Shown piece by piece: positions 17,307 to 27,798 of a stretch of 32,054 nucleotides of DNA (its first letter is position 1; the number at the start of each line of letters is the position of its first letter). The notes below the pieces were generated by a model. The model searched no databases and had not been told where the DNA came from. It was given only the letters and a program-made list of their open reading frames with translations. The stretch spans positions 1 to 32,054 of the forward strand of contig JAJYPT010000003.1 in NCBI GenBank assembly GCA_021795135.1. Direction: 5' to 3'. Source of the stretch: Actinomycetes bacterium. GTDB taxonomy: Bacteria; Actinomycetota; Acidimicrobiia; Acidimicrobiales; JAJYPT01. The translations under genes were made by a program, and so were the position numbers.

Positions 17307-17906
17307 TTAGCCTTTAGATAGCTTTTTTTGTTCTGCTTTTAAATCTTTTTTATATTGGCGGACTTTTTGTAATGACTCCAAATCAACTATGTCAGCAATG
17401 GATAGATAAACATTTGGTTGACCAAAAGGAGAACTTACTTCTTGCCATCTTGGAGGACGAATTCCAAATTGTTTACCTAACAAAGCAATGAAAATTTTAG
17501 CCTTTTGTTTCCCAAATCCAGGAAGAGCTTCAATGCGTTGTAAAAGTTCTTCTGCATCTTTAGCTCCTAGCCATACTTGGTCGGCTTTAGAGTTATATTG
17601 ATCAGTAATAATTTTACAAAGCTGTTGAACTCTTTTTGCCATAGCTGAAGGGAATCTATGCAAAGAAGGAGTTTGGCAGAAATAAGAGTCTAGTTTTGCA
17701 GGATCCAAATTTGCTATATAACCAGGATCCAAACTCCCTGCCCTTTGTTGTAGCACTAAAGGACCCCTAAATGCTTTTTCCAGCATAATTTGTTGATCTA
17801 GAACCATTCCTATCAATAAAGCTAATGGGTCTTGGGCAAGTAATTGGTCAGCATTTGGCTCTCCTGCTAAGGCGAGAGATTTTGGATGAGTACTAGAGCT
17901 ATTCAT
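17307..17906 (-). CDS. HhH-GPD-type DNA base-excision repair-like protein
   Basis: ALLIGMVLDQQIMLEKAFRGP; RIEALPGFGKQKAKIFIALLGKQFG helix-hairpin-helix. Confidence 0.75.
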   Translation of the reverse strand: MNSSSTHPKSLALAGEPNADQLLAQDPLALLIGMVLDQQIMLEKAFRGPLVLQQRAGSLDPGYIANLDPAKLDSYFCQTPSLHRFPSAMAKRVQQLCKIITDQYNSKADQVWLGAKDAEELLQRIEALPGFGKQKAKIFIALLGKQFGIRPPRWQEVSSPFGQPNVYLSIADIVDLESLQKVRQYKKDLKAEQKKLSKG

Positions 17907-20621
17907 CTATTGTAAAAAAGCAGGATTAACTGAGTCAGTGGCTAGGCCATATTTAGCAATTGCATCTTGTACTTCTTCTGCTTTTGCTTCATTACTATTT
18001 GCAAGGGCAAAAAGAACAGCTACCACAATGTGTTCAGCATCTATTTCAAAATAACGTCTTAGGTTTTTTCTAGTATCAGAACGTCCGAATCCATCAGTTC
18101 CAAGGGATGAGTAATTATTAGGAACCCATCTAGCTATTTGATCAGGTACTGATTTCATAAAGTCGCTTACTGCTATGACTGGTCCTTGTATAGATTCTAA
18201 AGAAGTTTTGACAAAAGGAATTTTTTGTTTAGCAGTTGGATGAAGACGATTCCAACGTTCTGTTTCTAAAGCTTGTTCTCTCAAAGCCTTATAAGAAGTC
18301 ACCGACCAAATTTCTACAGAAGTATCCCATTGCTCAGAAAGCATCTTTTGGGCCTTTACAGCTGCTTTCCAAGTTGATCCAGAAAATAATATGGCACCGT
18401 GACGATTATGAGAAGATGGGGAGGGTGCATCACTAAAGCGATACATTCCTCTAAGTATGCCTTCTTTTACCCTAGTTGCCTCTTTACCTGTTGGAAGAGC
18501 CGGCATGACATAATTTTCATTATATAAAGTTATATAGTAAAAAATATCTTCGGGATTAGGTCCATACATTCGCTTTATTCCTTCATTGACAATGATTGCT
18601 ACTTCGTATGCAAAAGCAGGATCATATGCCATAAGGTTGGGGAAAGTAGAAGCCAATACTAAAGAATGACCGTCGTCATGTTGAAGACCTTCTCCTTCAA
18701 GGGTGGTTCTTCCAGCTGTTGCTCCCAGCAAAAAACCTCTTCCTCTCGCATCTGCAAAAGCCCAAGCAAGATCTCCAACTCTTTGGAATCCAAACATTGA
18801 GTAAAAGATAAAGAAGGGAATCATTGGCTGACCCCAGGTGGCATAAGAGGTGCCAGCAGCGGTAAAGCTTGCTAAAGAGCCAGGTTCTGTAATGCCTTCT
18901 TCTAAGATTTGACCATCTTTTGCTTCTGTATATGAAAGCAAAAGATCGGCATCAACTGGGGTGTAGAGCTGACCTTGGGGAGCGTAAATCTTTATTTCTC
19001 TAAAAAGTGCATCTAAGCCAAAAGTTCTAGCTTCATCTGGAATTATCGGAACTATTCTTTTGCCCACTCCTGGATCTCTAAGTAAGTTTCGCATCAGACG
19101 TGCAAAACCCATTGTTGTAGAAACTGCTTGATTGGCAGATCCTTTTAAAAACTCTTCATAAGTAGAAGGGACTAATTCAGGAAGAGGTTTAGAACGTACT
19201 ACCCTTTTAGGTAAAGAACCACCCAAAGCAGCACGTCGTTCCATTAGGTATTCGTGAGCAGGAGACCCAGGAGGAGGACTATAATAAGGTGGTAATTCTG
19301 CATCTAGGGCTTCTACTGGAATATCTTCTTCTAAATGAAGACGATCTCTTAGGGCAAGCATTTGAGTCTTGGTCATTTTTTTAATTTGATGGGTGGCGTT
19401 TCTAGCTTCGATATCAGGCCCTAGAGTCCATCCCTTTACTGTTTTAGCTAAGATTACAGTAGGAGAACCTTCATGTTCTACTGCTGCTTTATAAGCAGCA
19501 TATAATTTACGATAGTCATGCCCTCCTCGAGGCAATGTTCTAAGCTCATCATCGCTTAGATGTTCTACTAATTTTCTCAATCTAGGATCAGGACCAAAGA
19601 AGTGTTCTCGTATATAGGCTCCACTTTCTACGGTATATTTTTGGAATTCCCCATCTAAGGTATTATTTAGCCTATTTACTAACACTCCATCAACATCTCG
19701 AGCAAGCAATTCATCCCATTTGGTGCCCCAAATAACTTTTATAACATTCCATCCAGCGCCTCTAAAAATAGCTTCTAGTTCTTGAACTATTTTCCCATTG
19801 CCCCTAACAGGGCCATCTAATCTTTGAAGGTTGCAATTGACTACGAAAATAAGGTTGTCAAGGCCTTCACGAGCAGCCAAGGAAAGAGCTCCAAGAGATT
19901 CAGGTTCGTCAGTTTCTCCATCTCCTAGAAAACACCAAACTTTGGATTTGGAGGTGTCTGCAATTTGGCGATGTAATAAATAGCGGTTAAAACGAGCTTG
20001 ATAAATAGCATTTATAGGGCCAATACCCATCGATACGGTGGGAAATTCCCAAAAATCGGGCATTAAGCGAGGATGGGGGTAAGAAGAAAGACCCTCTCCT
20101 CCTAATTCCATTCGGAAATTATCTAGCTGGGCTTCATTTAATCTACCCTCTAAATAAGCTCTTGCATAAATACCAGGAGCTGCATGGCCTTGAAAAAATA
20201 CTTGATCTCCAGCTTGACCATCATTTTTTCCTCTGAAAAAATGATTAAATCCAACTTCGTATAAAGAAGCCGAACTGGCATAAGTAGCGAGGTGACCTCC
20301 TATGCCGTCGGAACGGGCATTTGCACGAGTAACCATTACTGCTGCATTCCAGCGGATATATGCTCGTATTTTTCTTTCCATATCTTCATCTCCTGGGAAC
20401 CAAGGTTCTTGTTCAGTGGGGATGGTATTTATATAAGGAGAAGAAATAGTGCCTGGAAAGCCCACTTGGCTTTCTCTGGCACGTTCTAGGAGCTTCATCA
20501 GTAAAAAACGAGCGCGATTGCGCCCTTTGATGTCAACTATTGCATCAAAAGAATCTAACCACTCGGTTGTTTCTTGTTTGTCTATGTCTGGTATCTGATG
20601 GGAAAAACCGTCAAAAATCAC
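17907..20621 (-). CDS. aceE: Pyruvate dehydrogenase E1 component, homodimeric type
   Basis: 904 aa. [78 protein letters not shown]. Confidence 0.97.
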   Translation of the reverse strand: MIFDGFSHQIPDIDKQETTEWLDSFDAIVDIKGRNRARFLLMKLLERARESQVGFPGTISSPYINTIPTEQEPWFPGDEDMERKIRAYIRWNAAVMVTRANARSDGIGGHLATYASSASLYEVGFNHFFRGKNDGQAGDQVFFQGHAAPGIYARAYLEGRLNEAQLDNFRMELGGEGLSSYPHPRLMPDFWEFPTVSMGIGPINAIYQARFNRYLLHRQIADTSKSKVWCFLGDGETDEPESLGALSLAAREGLDNLIFVVNCNLQRLDGPVRGNGKIVQELEAIFRGAGWNVIKVIWGTKWDELLARDVDGVLVNRLNNTLDGEFQKYTVESGAYIREHFFGPDPRLRKLVEHLSDDELRTLPRGGHDYRKLYAAYKAAVEHEGSPTVILAKTVKGWTLGPDIEARNATHQIKKMTKTQMLALRDRLHLEEDIPVEALDAELPPYYSPPPGSPAHEYLMERRAALGGSLPKRVVRSKPLPELVPSTYEEFLKGSANQAVSTTMGFARLMRNLLRDPGVGKRIVPIIPDEARTFGLDALFREIKIYAPQGQLYTPVDADLLLSYTEAKDGQILEEGITEPGSLASFTAAGTSYATWGQPMIPFFIFYSMFGFQRVGDLAWAFADARGRGFLLGATAGRTTLEGEGLQHDDGHSLVLASTFPNLMAYDPAFAYEVAIIVNEGIKRMYGPNPEDIFYYITLYNENYVMPALPTGKEATRVKEGILRGMYRFSDAPSPSSHNRHGAILFSGSTWKAAVKAQKMLSEQWDTSVEIWSVTSYKALREQALETERWNRLHPTAKQKIPFVKTSLESIQGPVIAVSDFMKSVPDQIARWVPNNYSSLGTDGFGRSDTRKNLRRYFEIDAEHIVVAVLFALANSNEAKAEEVQDAIAKYGLATDSVNPAFLQ

Positions 20622-20771
20622 GTTTACGCTCGCAGTACTTGGGCTTAGTGAATGTCATTTACTATAAAAGCCTATGTTATCAACTTTGGTCAATTTGTTT
20701 GTTGTATCTAAAAACAAAACATTTAATTTGATTTTATCTTTTATTATTGTAAAAAACTAGGAGATGATTTT

Positions 20772-21239
20772 TTGCAACAAAAACAATTGAAAGTTTTTAC
20801 CGACGGAGCATGTCTTGGTAATCCAGGACCGGGGGGATGGGCCTTTGCAGTCGTTCAAGGACCATGGGAGGGTGGATGCGAAGCCAATACTACGAATCAA
20901 AGGATGGAGATTACAGCAGTTTTACAAGCAATTAAAAGTATTAGTGTCCCTTTGGAGATTATAAGTGATTCTGCTTATGTCGTAAATTGTTTTCGTCAAA
21001 ATTGGTGGCGTAATTGGATTAATCGTTCTTGGCGTAACAGTGCTGGCAAACCAGTAGCTAATAGAGATTTATGGGAACCTTTGGTCAAGTTATTTTTAGA
21101 ACGTGGACAAGACCAGGTGAGTTTTAGTTGGGTAAAAGGACACTCAGGAAATCCAGGTAATGATTTTGTTGATCTAATAGCGAGTCGCTGTGCTGCTACA
21201 CAAAGTCAAGAAAGAGGAGATATTTCACCTTTAGTTTAG
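20772..21239 (+). CDS. rnhA: Ribonuclease HI (TTG start)
   Basis: VFTDGACLGNPGPGGWAF, TTNQRMEITAVLQAI, ISDSAYVVN, WVKGHSGNPGNDFVD. Confidence 0.93.
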   Translation: MQQKQLKVFTDGACLGNPGPGGWAFAVVQGPWEGGCEANTTNQRMEITAVLQAIKSISVPLEIISDSAYVVNCFRQNWWRNWINRSWRNSAGKPVANRDLWEPLVKLFLERGQDQVSFSWVKGHSGNPGNDFVDLIASRCAATQSQERGDISPLV

Positions 21240-21293
21240 GTTAATTTGGCAAAAAACTTTTTAGTAAGGCTTTTGTCGCCTATTCTCTAAAAA

Positions 21294-22712
21294 GTGACTA
21301 CAAGTTCAAAAACATTCGACGTAGTAATATTGGGAGGCGGTCCTGCAGGTTATGGAGCTGCTCTTTATGGAGCTTCTGCAGGATTGTCCATTGCTTTGGT
21401 AGAAGCTAGCAAAGTAGGAGGAACCTGTTTACATAAAGGATGCGTTCCTGCTAAAGAATTTTTAGAAACAGCTGCGATCTATCGAAGCGTTTCTAATGCG
21501 AAAACTTTTGGAATAGAAACATCTAAGCCAAAAATTGATTTTTCTATTAGCCAAGCCCGCAAGCAAAAAGTCGTAGACCAGCTCTGGAAGGGTTTGACTG
21601 GTCTTTTACGAAAACGTAAAGTGACTATTATCCAAGGTCGGGGATATCTCAAAAATTCTAATACTGTAGAAGTTGAAGGATATGGGCAACTGGAGGGAAA
21701 TTACATTATCCTTGCAACAGGTTCAGATGTTCGTACTTTGGATGGTTTTGAAGTAGATGGTCGTTTTGTCATGACCTCTGATGAAGTTCTATCTTTGGAG
21801 ACTCTTCCTAGCTCAGTAGCTGTTATTGGAGGAGGTGCTATTGGGTGTGAATTTGCTTCTATGATGTCAGATTTAGGTGTAAAGGTAACAATTTTGGAAG
21901 CTTTGCCTCAATTGTTGACAGGGGTAGATGCAGATGTTGCCCAAGTTCTAGATAGATCATTTAAAAAACGTGGAATTGAAGTAAAAACAGGAGTTCGCAT
22001 ACAAGGACATATCCCTGGTGCTAGTACTACTAAGATAAGTTTTTCTTCTAATGAGACAGATGGTGAAAAACTACATACTTTAGAAGTAGATACCATAATT
22101 GTTTCAGTTGGAAGAAAGCCAAATTCTGAAAAAATAGCTAGCGATCAAATAGGTCTCGAAATAGATGATCGAGGGTTTGTAGTTGTTGATAACAAAATGA
22201 GAACTAATCTAGAAAATGTGTATGCCATAGGAGATTTGGTTCCAACTGCCCAACTAGCCCATGTTGGATTTGCAGAAGCTATTGTGGCGATAAAAGAAAT
22301 TCTAAAAGAAGACCCTTTGCCAGTAAATTATTCTGCTGTGCCTTGGTGTATCTATTCTCATCCCGAAGTTGCTTTTGTTGGATTGTCTGAGGATCAAGCT
22401 CGTAATCTTGGTCATGATATTTTGGTTTCCAAACATCGTTTTGCGGGCAACAGTAGAGCACTTATAATTGGAGAATCTGAAGGTTTAGTAAAAGTAATAA
22501 GCGAAAGAAATTATGATGGTAGCGCGGGAAAGATTTTAGGGGTTCACTTAGTGGGCCCTTGGGCAACAGAACTTTTAGGACAAGGATATTTGGCTGTAAA
22601 TTGGGAAGCTACTCCTGAAGAAGTATCTAACTTTATACAGCCTCACCCTACACTTTCTGAAGCTTTTGGAGAAACAGTTATGTCACTTACCGGAAGAGGA
22701 CTACACGGATAA
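21294..22712 (+). CDS. lpdA: Dihydrolipoyl dehydrogenase (GTG start)
   Basis: GGGPAGYGAALYGA, GGTCLHKGCVPAKEFL redox-active Cys pair, YAIGDLVPTAQLAHVGFAE, HPTLSEAFGE. Confidence 0.95.
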   Translation: MTTSSKTFDVVILGGGPAGYGAALYGASAGLSIALVEASKVGGTCLHKGCVPAKEFLETAAIYRSVSNAKTFGIETSKPKIDFSISQARKQKVVDQLWKGLTGLLRKRKVTIIQGRGYLKNSNTVEVEGYGQLEGNYIILATGSDVRTLDGFEVDGRFVMTSDEVLSLETLPSSVAVIGGGAIGCEFASMMSDLGVKVTILEALPQLLTGVDADVAQVLDRSFKKRGIEVKTGVRIQGHIPGASTTKISFSSNETDGEKLHTLEVDTIIVSVGRKPNSEKIASDQIGLEIDDRGFVVVDNKMRTNLENVYAIGDLVPTAQLAHVGFAEAIVAIKEILKEDPLPVNYSAVPWCIYSHPEVAFVGLSEDQARNLGHDILVSKHRFAGNSRALIIGESEGLVKVISERNYDGSAGKILGVHLVGPWATELLGQGYLAVNWEATPEEVSNFIQPHPTLSEAFGETVMSLTGRGLHG

Positions 22713-24094
22713 TGGCTGAAGTTATAATGCCTCAATTAGGTGAAACAGTCACCGAAGGCACAATTACTAGATGGTTAAAAAAACAAGGCGACCCAATAGC
22801 AGTAGATGAGATACTTTTTGAGGTATCTACGGATAAAGTAGATTCTGAAGTCCCGTCTCCAGCAGGAGGTTTCTTGTCTAACATTTTAGTCAAAGAAGGT
22901 GAGACAGTACCAGTTGGGGCAGTCTTGGCTGTTATCTCTGATGATTTACAAGCATCAGATTCGCCTAAGAGTTCTCCTCCTGAGACTTTTGAACAAAAAT
23001 CTAGCCCAAAGGTTTTAGATTCAGCGAACTCGGTTCCAAAACAGAACGACTCTGTCTCACAACCACAACAACCTCCAGAACCTACTCAGGCATTACCATC
23101 TTCTCCTAAGGTTGAAAAATCTCCTACTAGCAATGCCAGTGCTACAGGTCGTCTTATGTCGCCCTTGGTTCGTCAATTGCTGCAAGAATATGACATAGAT
23201 CCTTCGGAAGTAACTCCAACAGGAGATGGAAATCGTATTACCCGTTCAGATGTTTTATTGTTGGCAGAATCTAAAGCTAAAGGAGGAACTTCTAGACAAA
23301 AAGATGAACCATCTATTGTCAAAGAAGTCAAAACTGTTCCAGAGACTCCTTATCAAAAAGTAGAACCAATACCAATTTCGTCTCATGATGAAATTATTCC
23401 TTTTTCTAATATGCGTCGTCGTACTGCTCAGCATATGGTCCACTCCATAGCTACTTCGGCTCACACTCTTGTAGCGATAGAAGTTGATTTTGAAAATATA
23501 GAGAAGTTACGTAGAAAAAAAGGGGCTCAATTCAAAGCTGAAGAAGGTTTTAGTCTTACCTATCTTGCTTTTATATCTTTAGCTGTTACCCAATGTTTGA
23601 GAGAATTTCCTCATTTGAATTCCTCGGTAAATGCCGATTCTTTAGTAGTGCATAAAGATATCCATCTTGGAATAGCTGTTGATTTAAATTTTGAAGGATT
23701 GATAGTTCCTGTAATACATAATGCAGATGGCAAAAGGGTTAGAGCTTTGGCTAGAGAAATAGTAGATCTAGCCTCCAGAGCTCGAAGTCGACGCTTGGGT
23801 GCAGATGATATAGCTGGGGGAACTTTTACAATTACAAACCCTGGGCCTTTTGGAACCTTTATTACTGTTCCTGTAATCAACCAACCTCAAGTAGCAATTC
23901 TTTCTACTGATGGAATTAAAAGACGTCCAGTAGTTGTACAAGGACCAGACGGAGGAGAAGCCATTGCTATCCATTCTGTTGGCATCTTGGCCTTGTCTTT
24001 TGATCATCGAGCAGTAGATGGAGCTTATGCGTCTGCCTTTTTGGCCCGTTTGAAACAAATAATTGAAACCAAAGATTGGGACCAGGAGATATAG
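22712..24094 (+). CDS. 2-oxo acid dehydrogenase E2 (lipoyl acyltransferase), single lipoyl domain
   Basis: Lipoyl site EVSTDKVDSEV, E3-binding domain SPLVRQLLQEYDIDPSEVTPTGDGNRITRSDV, catalytic LSFDHRAVDGAYAS. Confidence 0.93.
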   Translation: MAEVIMPQLGETVTEGTITRWLKKQGDPIAVDEILFEVSTDKVDSEVPSPAGGFLSNILVKEGETVPVGAVLAVISDDLQASDSPKSSPPETFEQKSSPKVLDSANSVPKQNDSVSQPQQPPEPTQALPSSPKVEKSPTSNASATGRLMSPLVRQLLQEYDIDPSEVTPTGDGNRITRSDVLLLAESKAKGGTSRQKDEPSIVKEVKTVPETPYQKVEPIPISSHDEIIPFSNMRRRTAQHMVHSIATSAHTLVAIEVDFENIEKLRRKKGAQFKAEEGFSLTYLAFISLAVTQCLREFPHLNSSVNADSLVVHKDIHLGIAVDLNFEGLIVPVIHNADGKRVRALAREIVDLASRARSRRLGADDIAGGTFTITNPGPFGTFITVPVINQPQVAILSTDGIKRRPVVVQGPDGGEAIAIHSVGILALSFDHRAVDGAYASAFLARLKQIIETKDWDQEI

Positions 24095-25756
24095 ATGAGT
24101 CGAAATCTTCAATTTAGGTGGTTGGGGAAAACTTCTTTTGCTGATGCTGAAGCTATTCAGAATTCTTTATTTAGCGCAAAAGGCAAAGACTATATGCTCT
24201 TGTTGGAACATCTACCTGTTTATACCCAAGGCATAAGAGCCTCCCAAGAAGAAGTATTAGTCAAAGATCTAGGAGCTCCAGTTGTAAAGGTAAAGCGAGG
24301 TGGAGCCACTACTTTTCATGGCTTGGGGCAATTGGTTATTTATCCAGTTGTCGATCTTGCTCCCAGGTCTCATATGTCAACTTTTTATGTAAATACTTTG
24401 GAAAATTTAATTATTGAAGTTTTGGCTGAACTAGGTATAACAAATGTGGGCAGATTAGCTCAATATCCTGGAGTTTGGGTTGATCCGAATGGTTCTAATG
24501 CTCGTAAAATTGCTGCTATAGGAACCCGTATTTCAAAGGGAAGAACTATGCATGGAGCTGCTTTGAATGTTTCAACTGATCTTTCTATGTTTGAAAACAT
24601 AGTTCCATGTGGGATATCAGACAAAGCAGTTACTTCTGTCTTGGCAGAAGGAATTACAACTTCTTTGCATGAAGTAGTGGATTTGGTTGAGAAAAAAGCT
24701 GCAGCTTTTATGGCAGAAGTCTCTCAAGATAGCGATATTGTTATTTCTCGACAAGATGTAGCTTGGAAAAACACTTCTATAGTTGGGCAAAAAAATCTTA
24801 TTCCAAAACTTGCTTCTAAACATTTGACAACTCGTTTGAACGAGGCTTTTTCTTCTAGCTCTGAACCAGTCAAGTGGATTGAAACAAAGCGTAAGCCCCC
24901 CTGGCTTAGAGCTAAGTTCAACATAGGTCAAGAATATAAAGAATTGAGATCTACTCTCAAAGGTTTTGATTTAGCAACAGTGTGCGAAGAGGCGGGTTGT
25001 CCTAATATATATGAGTGCTGGAATCAAGGAACAGCTACTTTCATGATCAATGGTACTCGCTGTACTAGAGCTTGTGCTTTTTGTTTGGTAGATACTAGAA
25101 GACCACTTGAATTAGATCATCAAGAGCCAATGCGAGTTGCCCAAGCTGTAAAGCAGATGAATCTTTCTTATGTGGTTCTTACAGCTGTTGCAAGAGATGA
25201 CTTAGAAGATGGAGGGGCAAGTGGTTTTGTCTCTAGTATTGAACACATTAGAAGACTTTGCCCGCAAGTTTCTATTGAGATTTTGATTCCTGATTTCAAA
25301 TCCAACTTAAATTCTTTAGAAAAAATATTTTCTGTTGCTCCTGAGGTTTTGAATCATAATTTAGAAACTGTTCCTAGGTTGCAAAGAGCTATTAGACCCT
25401 CAGCATCTTATGCAACTAGCCTTGCTGTGTTAGCTAGAGCAAAACAAGCAGGACTAGTTACAAAGTCAGGACTGATTTTAGGCATGGGAGAAACCGAACA
25501 AGAAATTTCTCAAAGTATTATTGACTTGGGTTCTATAGGGGTAGATATATTGACCCTCGGTCAATACCTAAGACCTAGTTCTAATCACTTGCCTATTTCG
25601 AGATGGGTTGAGCCTAAAGAATTTGAAGATTTGAAAGAATTTGCTTTGGGAGTCGGATTTTCCCATGTTGAATCCTCTCCTTTGACTCGCTCTAGCTATC
25701 ATGCCAAAGCAGCAGCACAAAATGCTAGTTCTTTAATTTCTATACCAGTCAATTGA
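24095..25756 (+). CDS. LipB-LipA fusion: octanoyltransferase plus lipoyl synthase in one ORF
   Basis: LipB: KRGGATTFHGLGQLVIYP, ARKIAAIGTRISKGRTMHGAALNV, IVPCGI. LipA: CEEAGCPNIYECW, CTRACAFC radical SAM, LTAVARDDLEDGGASGF, C-terminal TRSSYHA. One uninterrupted 553-aa frame. Confidence 0.95.
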   Translation: MSRNLQFRWLGKTSFADAEAIQNSLFSAKGKDYMLLLEHLPVYTQGIRASQEEVLVKDLGAPVVKVKRGGATTFHGLGQLVIYPVVDLAPRSHMSTFYVNTLENLIIEVLAELGITNVGRLAQYPGVWVDPNGSNARKIAAIGTRISKGRTMHGAALNVSTDLSMFENIVPCGISDKAVTSVLAEGITTSLHEVVDLVEKKAAAFMAEVSQDSDIVISRQDVAWKNTSIVGQKNLIPKLASKHLTTRLNEAFSSSSEPVKWIETKRKPPWLRAKFNIGQEYKELRSTLKGFDLATVCEEAGCPNIYECWNQGTATFMINGTRCTRACAFCLVDTRRPLELDHQEPMRVAQAVKQMNLSYVVLTAVARDDLEDGGASGFVSSIEHIRRLCPQVSIEILIPDFKSNLNSLEKIFSVAPEVLNHNLETVPRLQRAIRPSASYATSLAVLARAKQAGLVTKSGLILGMGETEQEISQSIIDLGSIGVDILTLGQYLRPSSNHLPISRWVEPKEFEDLKEFALGVGFSHVESSPLTRSSYHAKAAAQNASSLISIPVN

Positions 25757-25788
25757 GAAGTATTTATTGGATTTAAAAAAAGATCAAA

Positions 25789-26337
25789 TTGAAAATTTAT
25801 ACAAAAACTGGTGATAATGGAACAACTGGACTTTATTTTGGTGGAAGAGTTCCTAAAGACGATGCTCAAATACATGCAGTTGGAGCTATAGACGAAGCAC
25901 AAGCTGCATTGGGGGTAGCTAGATCTTTATCTCACAAAACATCGGAATTGAATTCTATTATAGTTTCTATTCAAAAAGATCTATGGATTTTGATGGCTGA
26001 AGTGGGAACCAAAGATGAAAATCGTCATAAGCTAAAACCACAAGAATCTCTAGTTACCAGCTCAATGATACAAAGACTAGAGTCTATGATAGATTTGACA
26101 GCTGAAAAATTCCAAATGCCAAATGAGTTTGTCATTCCAGGACAAACTCCAATTGCTGCTTCATTAGATTTGGCAAGAACTGTCATACGAAGAGCAGAGC
26201 GTTGTTGTATTAGCTGGAACTCAAATAGTAATTCTTTGGCACCAATTTATCTAAATCGCCTATCAGATCTAGTCTGGGCTTTAGCTCGATGGCAAGAAGG
26301 CGATTTTTTATTTAGTCGTTCTAAGGAGAATCAATGA
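25789..26337 (+). CDS. Cob(I)alamin adenosyltransferase, PduO type (TTG start)
   Basis: KIYTKTGDNGTTGLYFGGRVPKDD; GAIDEAQAALG; RTVIRRAER. Confidence 0.93.
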   Translation: MKIYTKTGDNGTTGLYFGGRVPKDDAQIHAVGAIDEAQAALGVARSLSHKTSELNSIIVSIQKDLWILMAEVGTKDENRHKLKPQESLVTSSMIQRLESMIDLTAEKFQMPNEFVIPGQTPIAASLDLARTVIRRAERCCISWNSNSNSLAPIYLNRLSDLVWALARWQEGDFLFSRSKENQ

Positions 26338-27788
26338 TTAAGTTAGAATCAGCATCACAAATACCATCTGAAGTCCAAGCAATAGGTTTTGGTGTCTTTT
26401 CTCAAGGATCTACACTTGAAGCAGGAGACAAGATAGATGTTTCTATCTTGAAACAAGTAGGCTTTGAAGCAAAGCTAGGACAAACATATCTAATGTCCCC
26501 AGGACAAGGATCTCCTGTCAGTATAGCGATCGGTTTGGGTGATAAATCAAAATTTGATTTAGATGCTCTAAGGAAATCTGGCGCAGCTTTTATTAGAGCA
26601 TCTAAAAACTACACAACTGTAGCTATAGAAATTGACTTGGTTGAAGATGACTTTGGTCCACAAGGGTTTTATCAAGCACTAGGAGAAGGTGTTTTATTAG
26701 GCTCTTATAGTTTTGATACTTATAGATCTAATTCTCAAGATAATAAAGTTGAAAAAGTATTTATAAAAAAAGCTCCTCAACAAGCACTACAAAAAGCTGA
26801 ATTAATTGCCGAAGCTGTGTATTTAGCTCGGGATTTAGTCAATGAACCAGCTGGAAAATTATCTCCTAGTCATTTTGCAGAGATAGCCCAAGGTCTTGCC
26901 AATGAAGTCTTAGAAGTCCAAGTATGGGATGAACAGACTATCAAAGATGAAAAACTAGGTGGAGTTCTAGCGGTTTCTAGGGGTTCTTTTGAGCCTCCTC
27001 GTTTAATTAAAATGGAATATAAGCCTCCAACAGATATTGCTTCTGTTCCTAGCGTTGTCTTAGTGGGCAAAGGGATTACTTTTGATTCAGGAGGACTTTC
27101 TCTCAAAAGTGCTGAAGGCATGATGACAATGAAGACTGATATGAGTGGGGGGGCTGCTGTAGTTGGGGCTATGTCAGCTTTAGCAAAATTATCATTACCA
27201 GTCCACGTCATTGCTATAGTACCAGTAACTGAGAATATGCCAGGGGGGAGAGCTACTAAACCAGGAGATGTTTTCCGAGCTCGTAATGGAAAAACTATAG
27301 AGGTTTTGAATACTGATGCTGAGGGGCGTTTAATTTTAGCTGATGGATTAAGTCTTGCAAGTGAGATCAATCCCGATGCAATAATTGATTTAGCTACTCT
27401 GACTGGAGCCTGTGTGGTTGCCCTTGGACGTGAGATTGCAGGAGTGATGGGAAATAACCAATCCTTAGTAGACCAAATCCTAAAAGCTGCCCATTCAACT
27501 GGTGAGGCTTGTTGGCAACTACCTCTTCCTAGTCAATATCGCAAACATATAGAATCAGAAATCGCAGATATGAAAAATATTGGTGCTTCTGGAGGACAAG
27601 CTGGAACTTTGTCAGCTGCTTTGTTGTTGGAAGAATTTGTAGGAGAACAACCTTGGGCTCATCTTGACATAGCAGGACCTGCTCGTTCGGACAACAACGA
27701 AGGATATTGGACTAAGGGTGGTTCGGGATTTGGAGTAAGGCTTTTGATAGATTTGTTTGAATCTTTTACAGTTCCTGTCAAAGATTAA
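26334..27788 (+). CDS. pepA: Leucyl aminopeptidase (M17)
   Basis: GKGITFDSGGLSLK, MKTDMSGGAAV, NTDAEGRLILADGL. Confidence 0.95.
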   Translation: MIKLESASQIPSEVQAIGFGVFSQGSTLEAGDKIDVSILKQVGFEAKLGQTYLMSPGQGSPVSIAIGLGDKSKFDLDALRKSGAAFIRASKNYTTVAIEIDLVEDDFGPQGFYQALGEGVLLGSYSFDTYRSNSQDNKVEKVFIKKAPQQALQKAELIAEAVYLARDLVNEPAGKLSPSHFAEIAQGLANEVLEVQVWDEQTIKDEKLGGVLAVSRGSFEPPRLIKMEYKPPTDIASVPSVVLVGKGITFDSGGLSLKSAEGMMTMKTDMSGGAAVVGAMSALAKLSLPVHVIAIVPVTENMPGGRATKPGDVFRARNGKTIEVLNTDAEGRLILADGLSLASEINPDAIIDLATLTGACVVALGREIAGVMGNNQSLVDQILKAAHSTGEACWQLPLPSQYRKHIESEIADMKNIGASGGQAGTLSAALLLEEFVGEQPWAHLDIAGPARSDNNEGYWTKGGSGFGVRLLIDLFESFTVPVKD

Positions 27789-27798
27789 CTCTAAGTTT

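Noticed and set aside
26870-27370. 166-aa antisense ORF within pepA
   Set aside because: Opposite a well-supported, motif-rich pepA; low-complexity composition with no family signature. Likely a codon-bias artefact.
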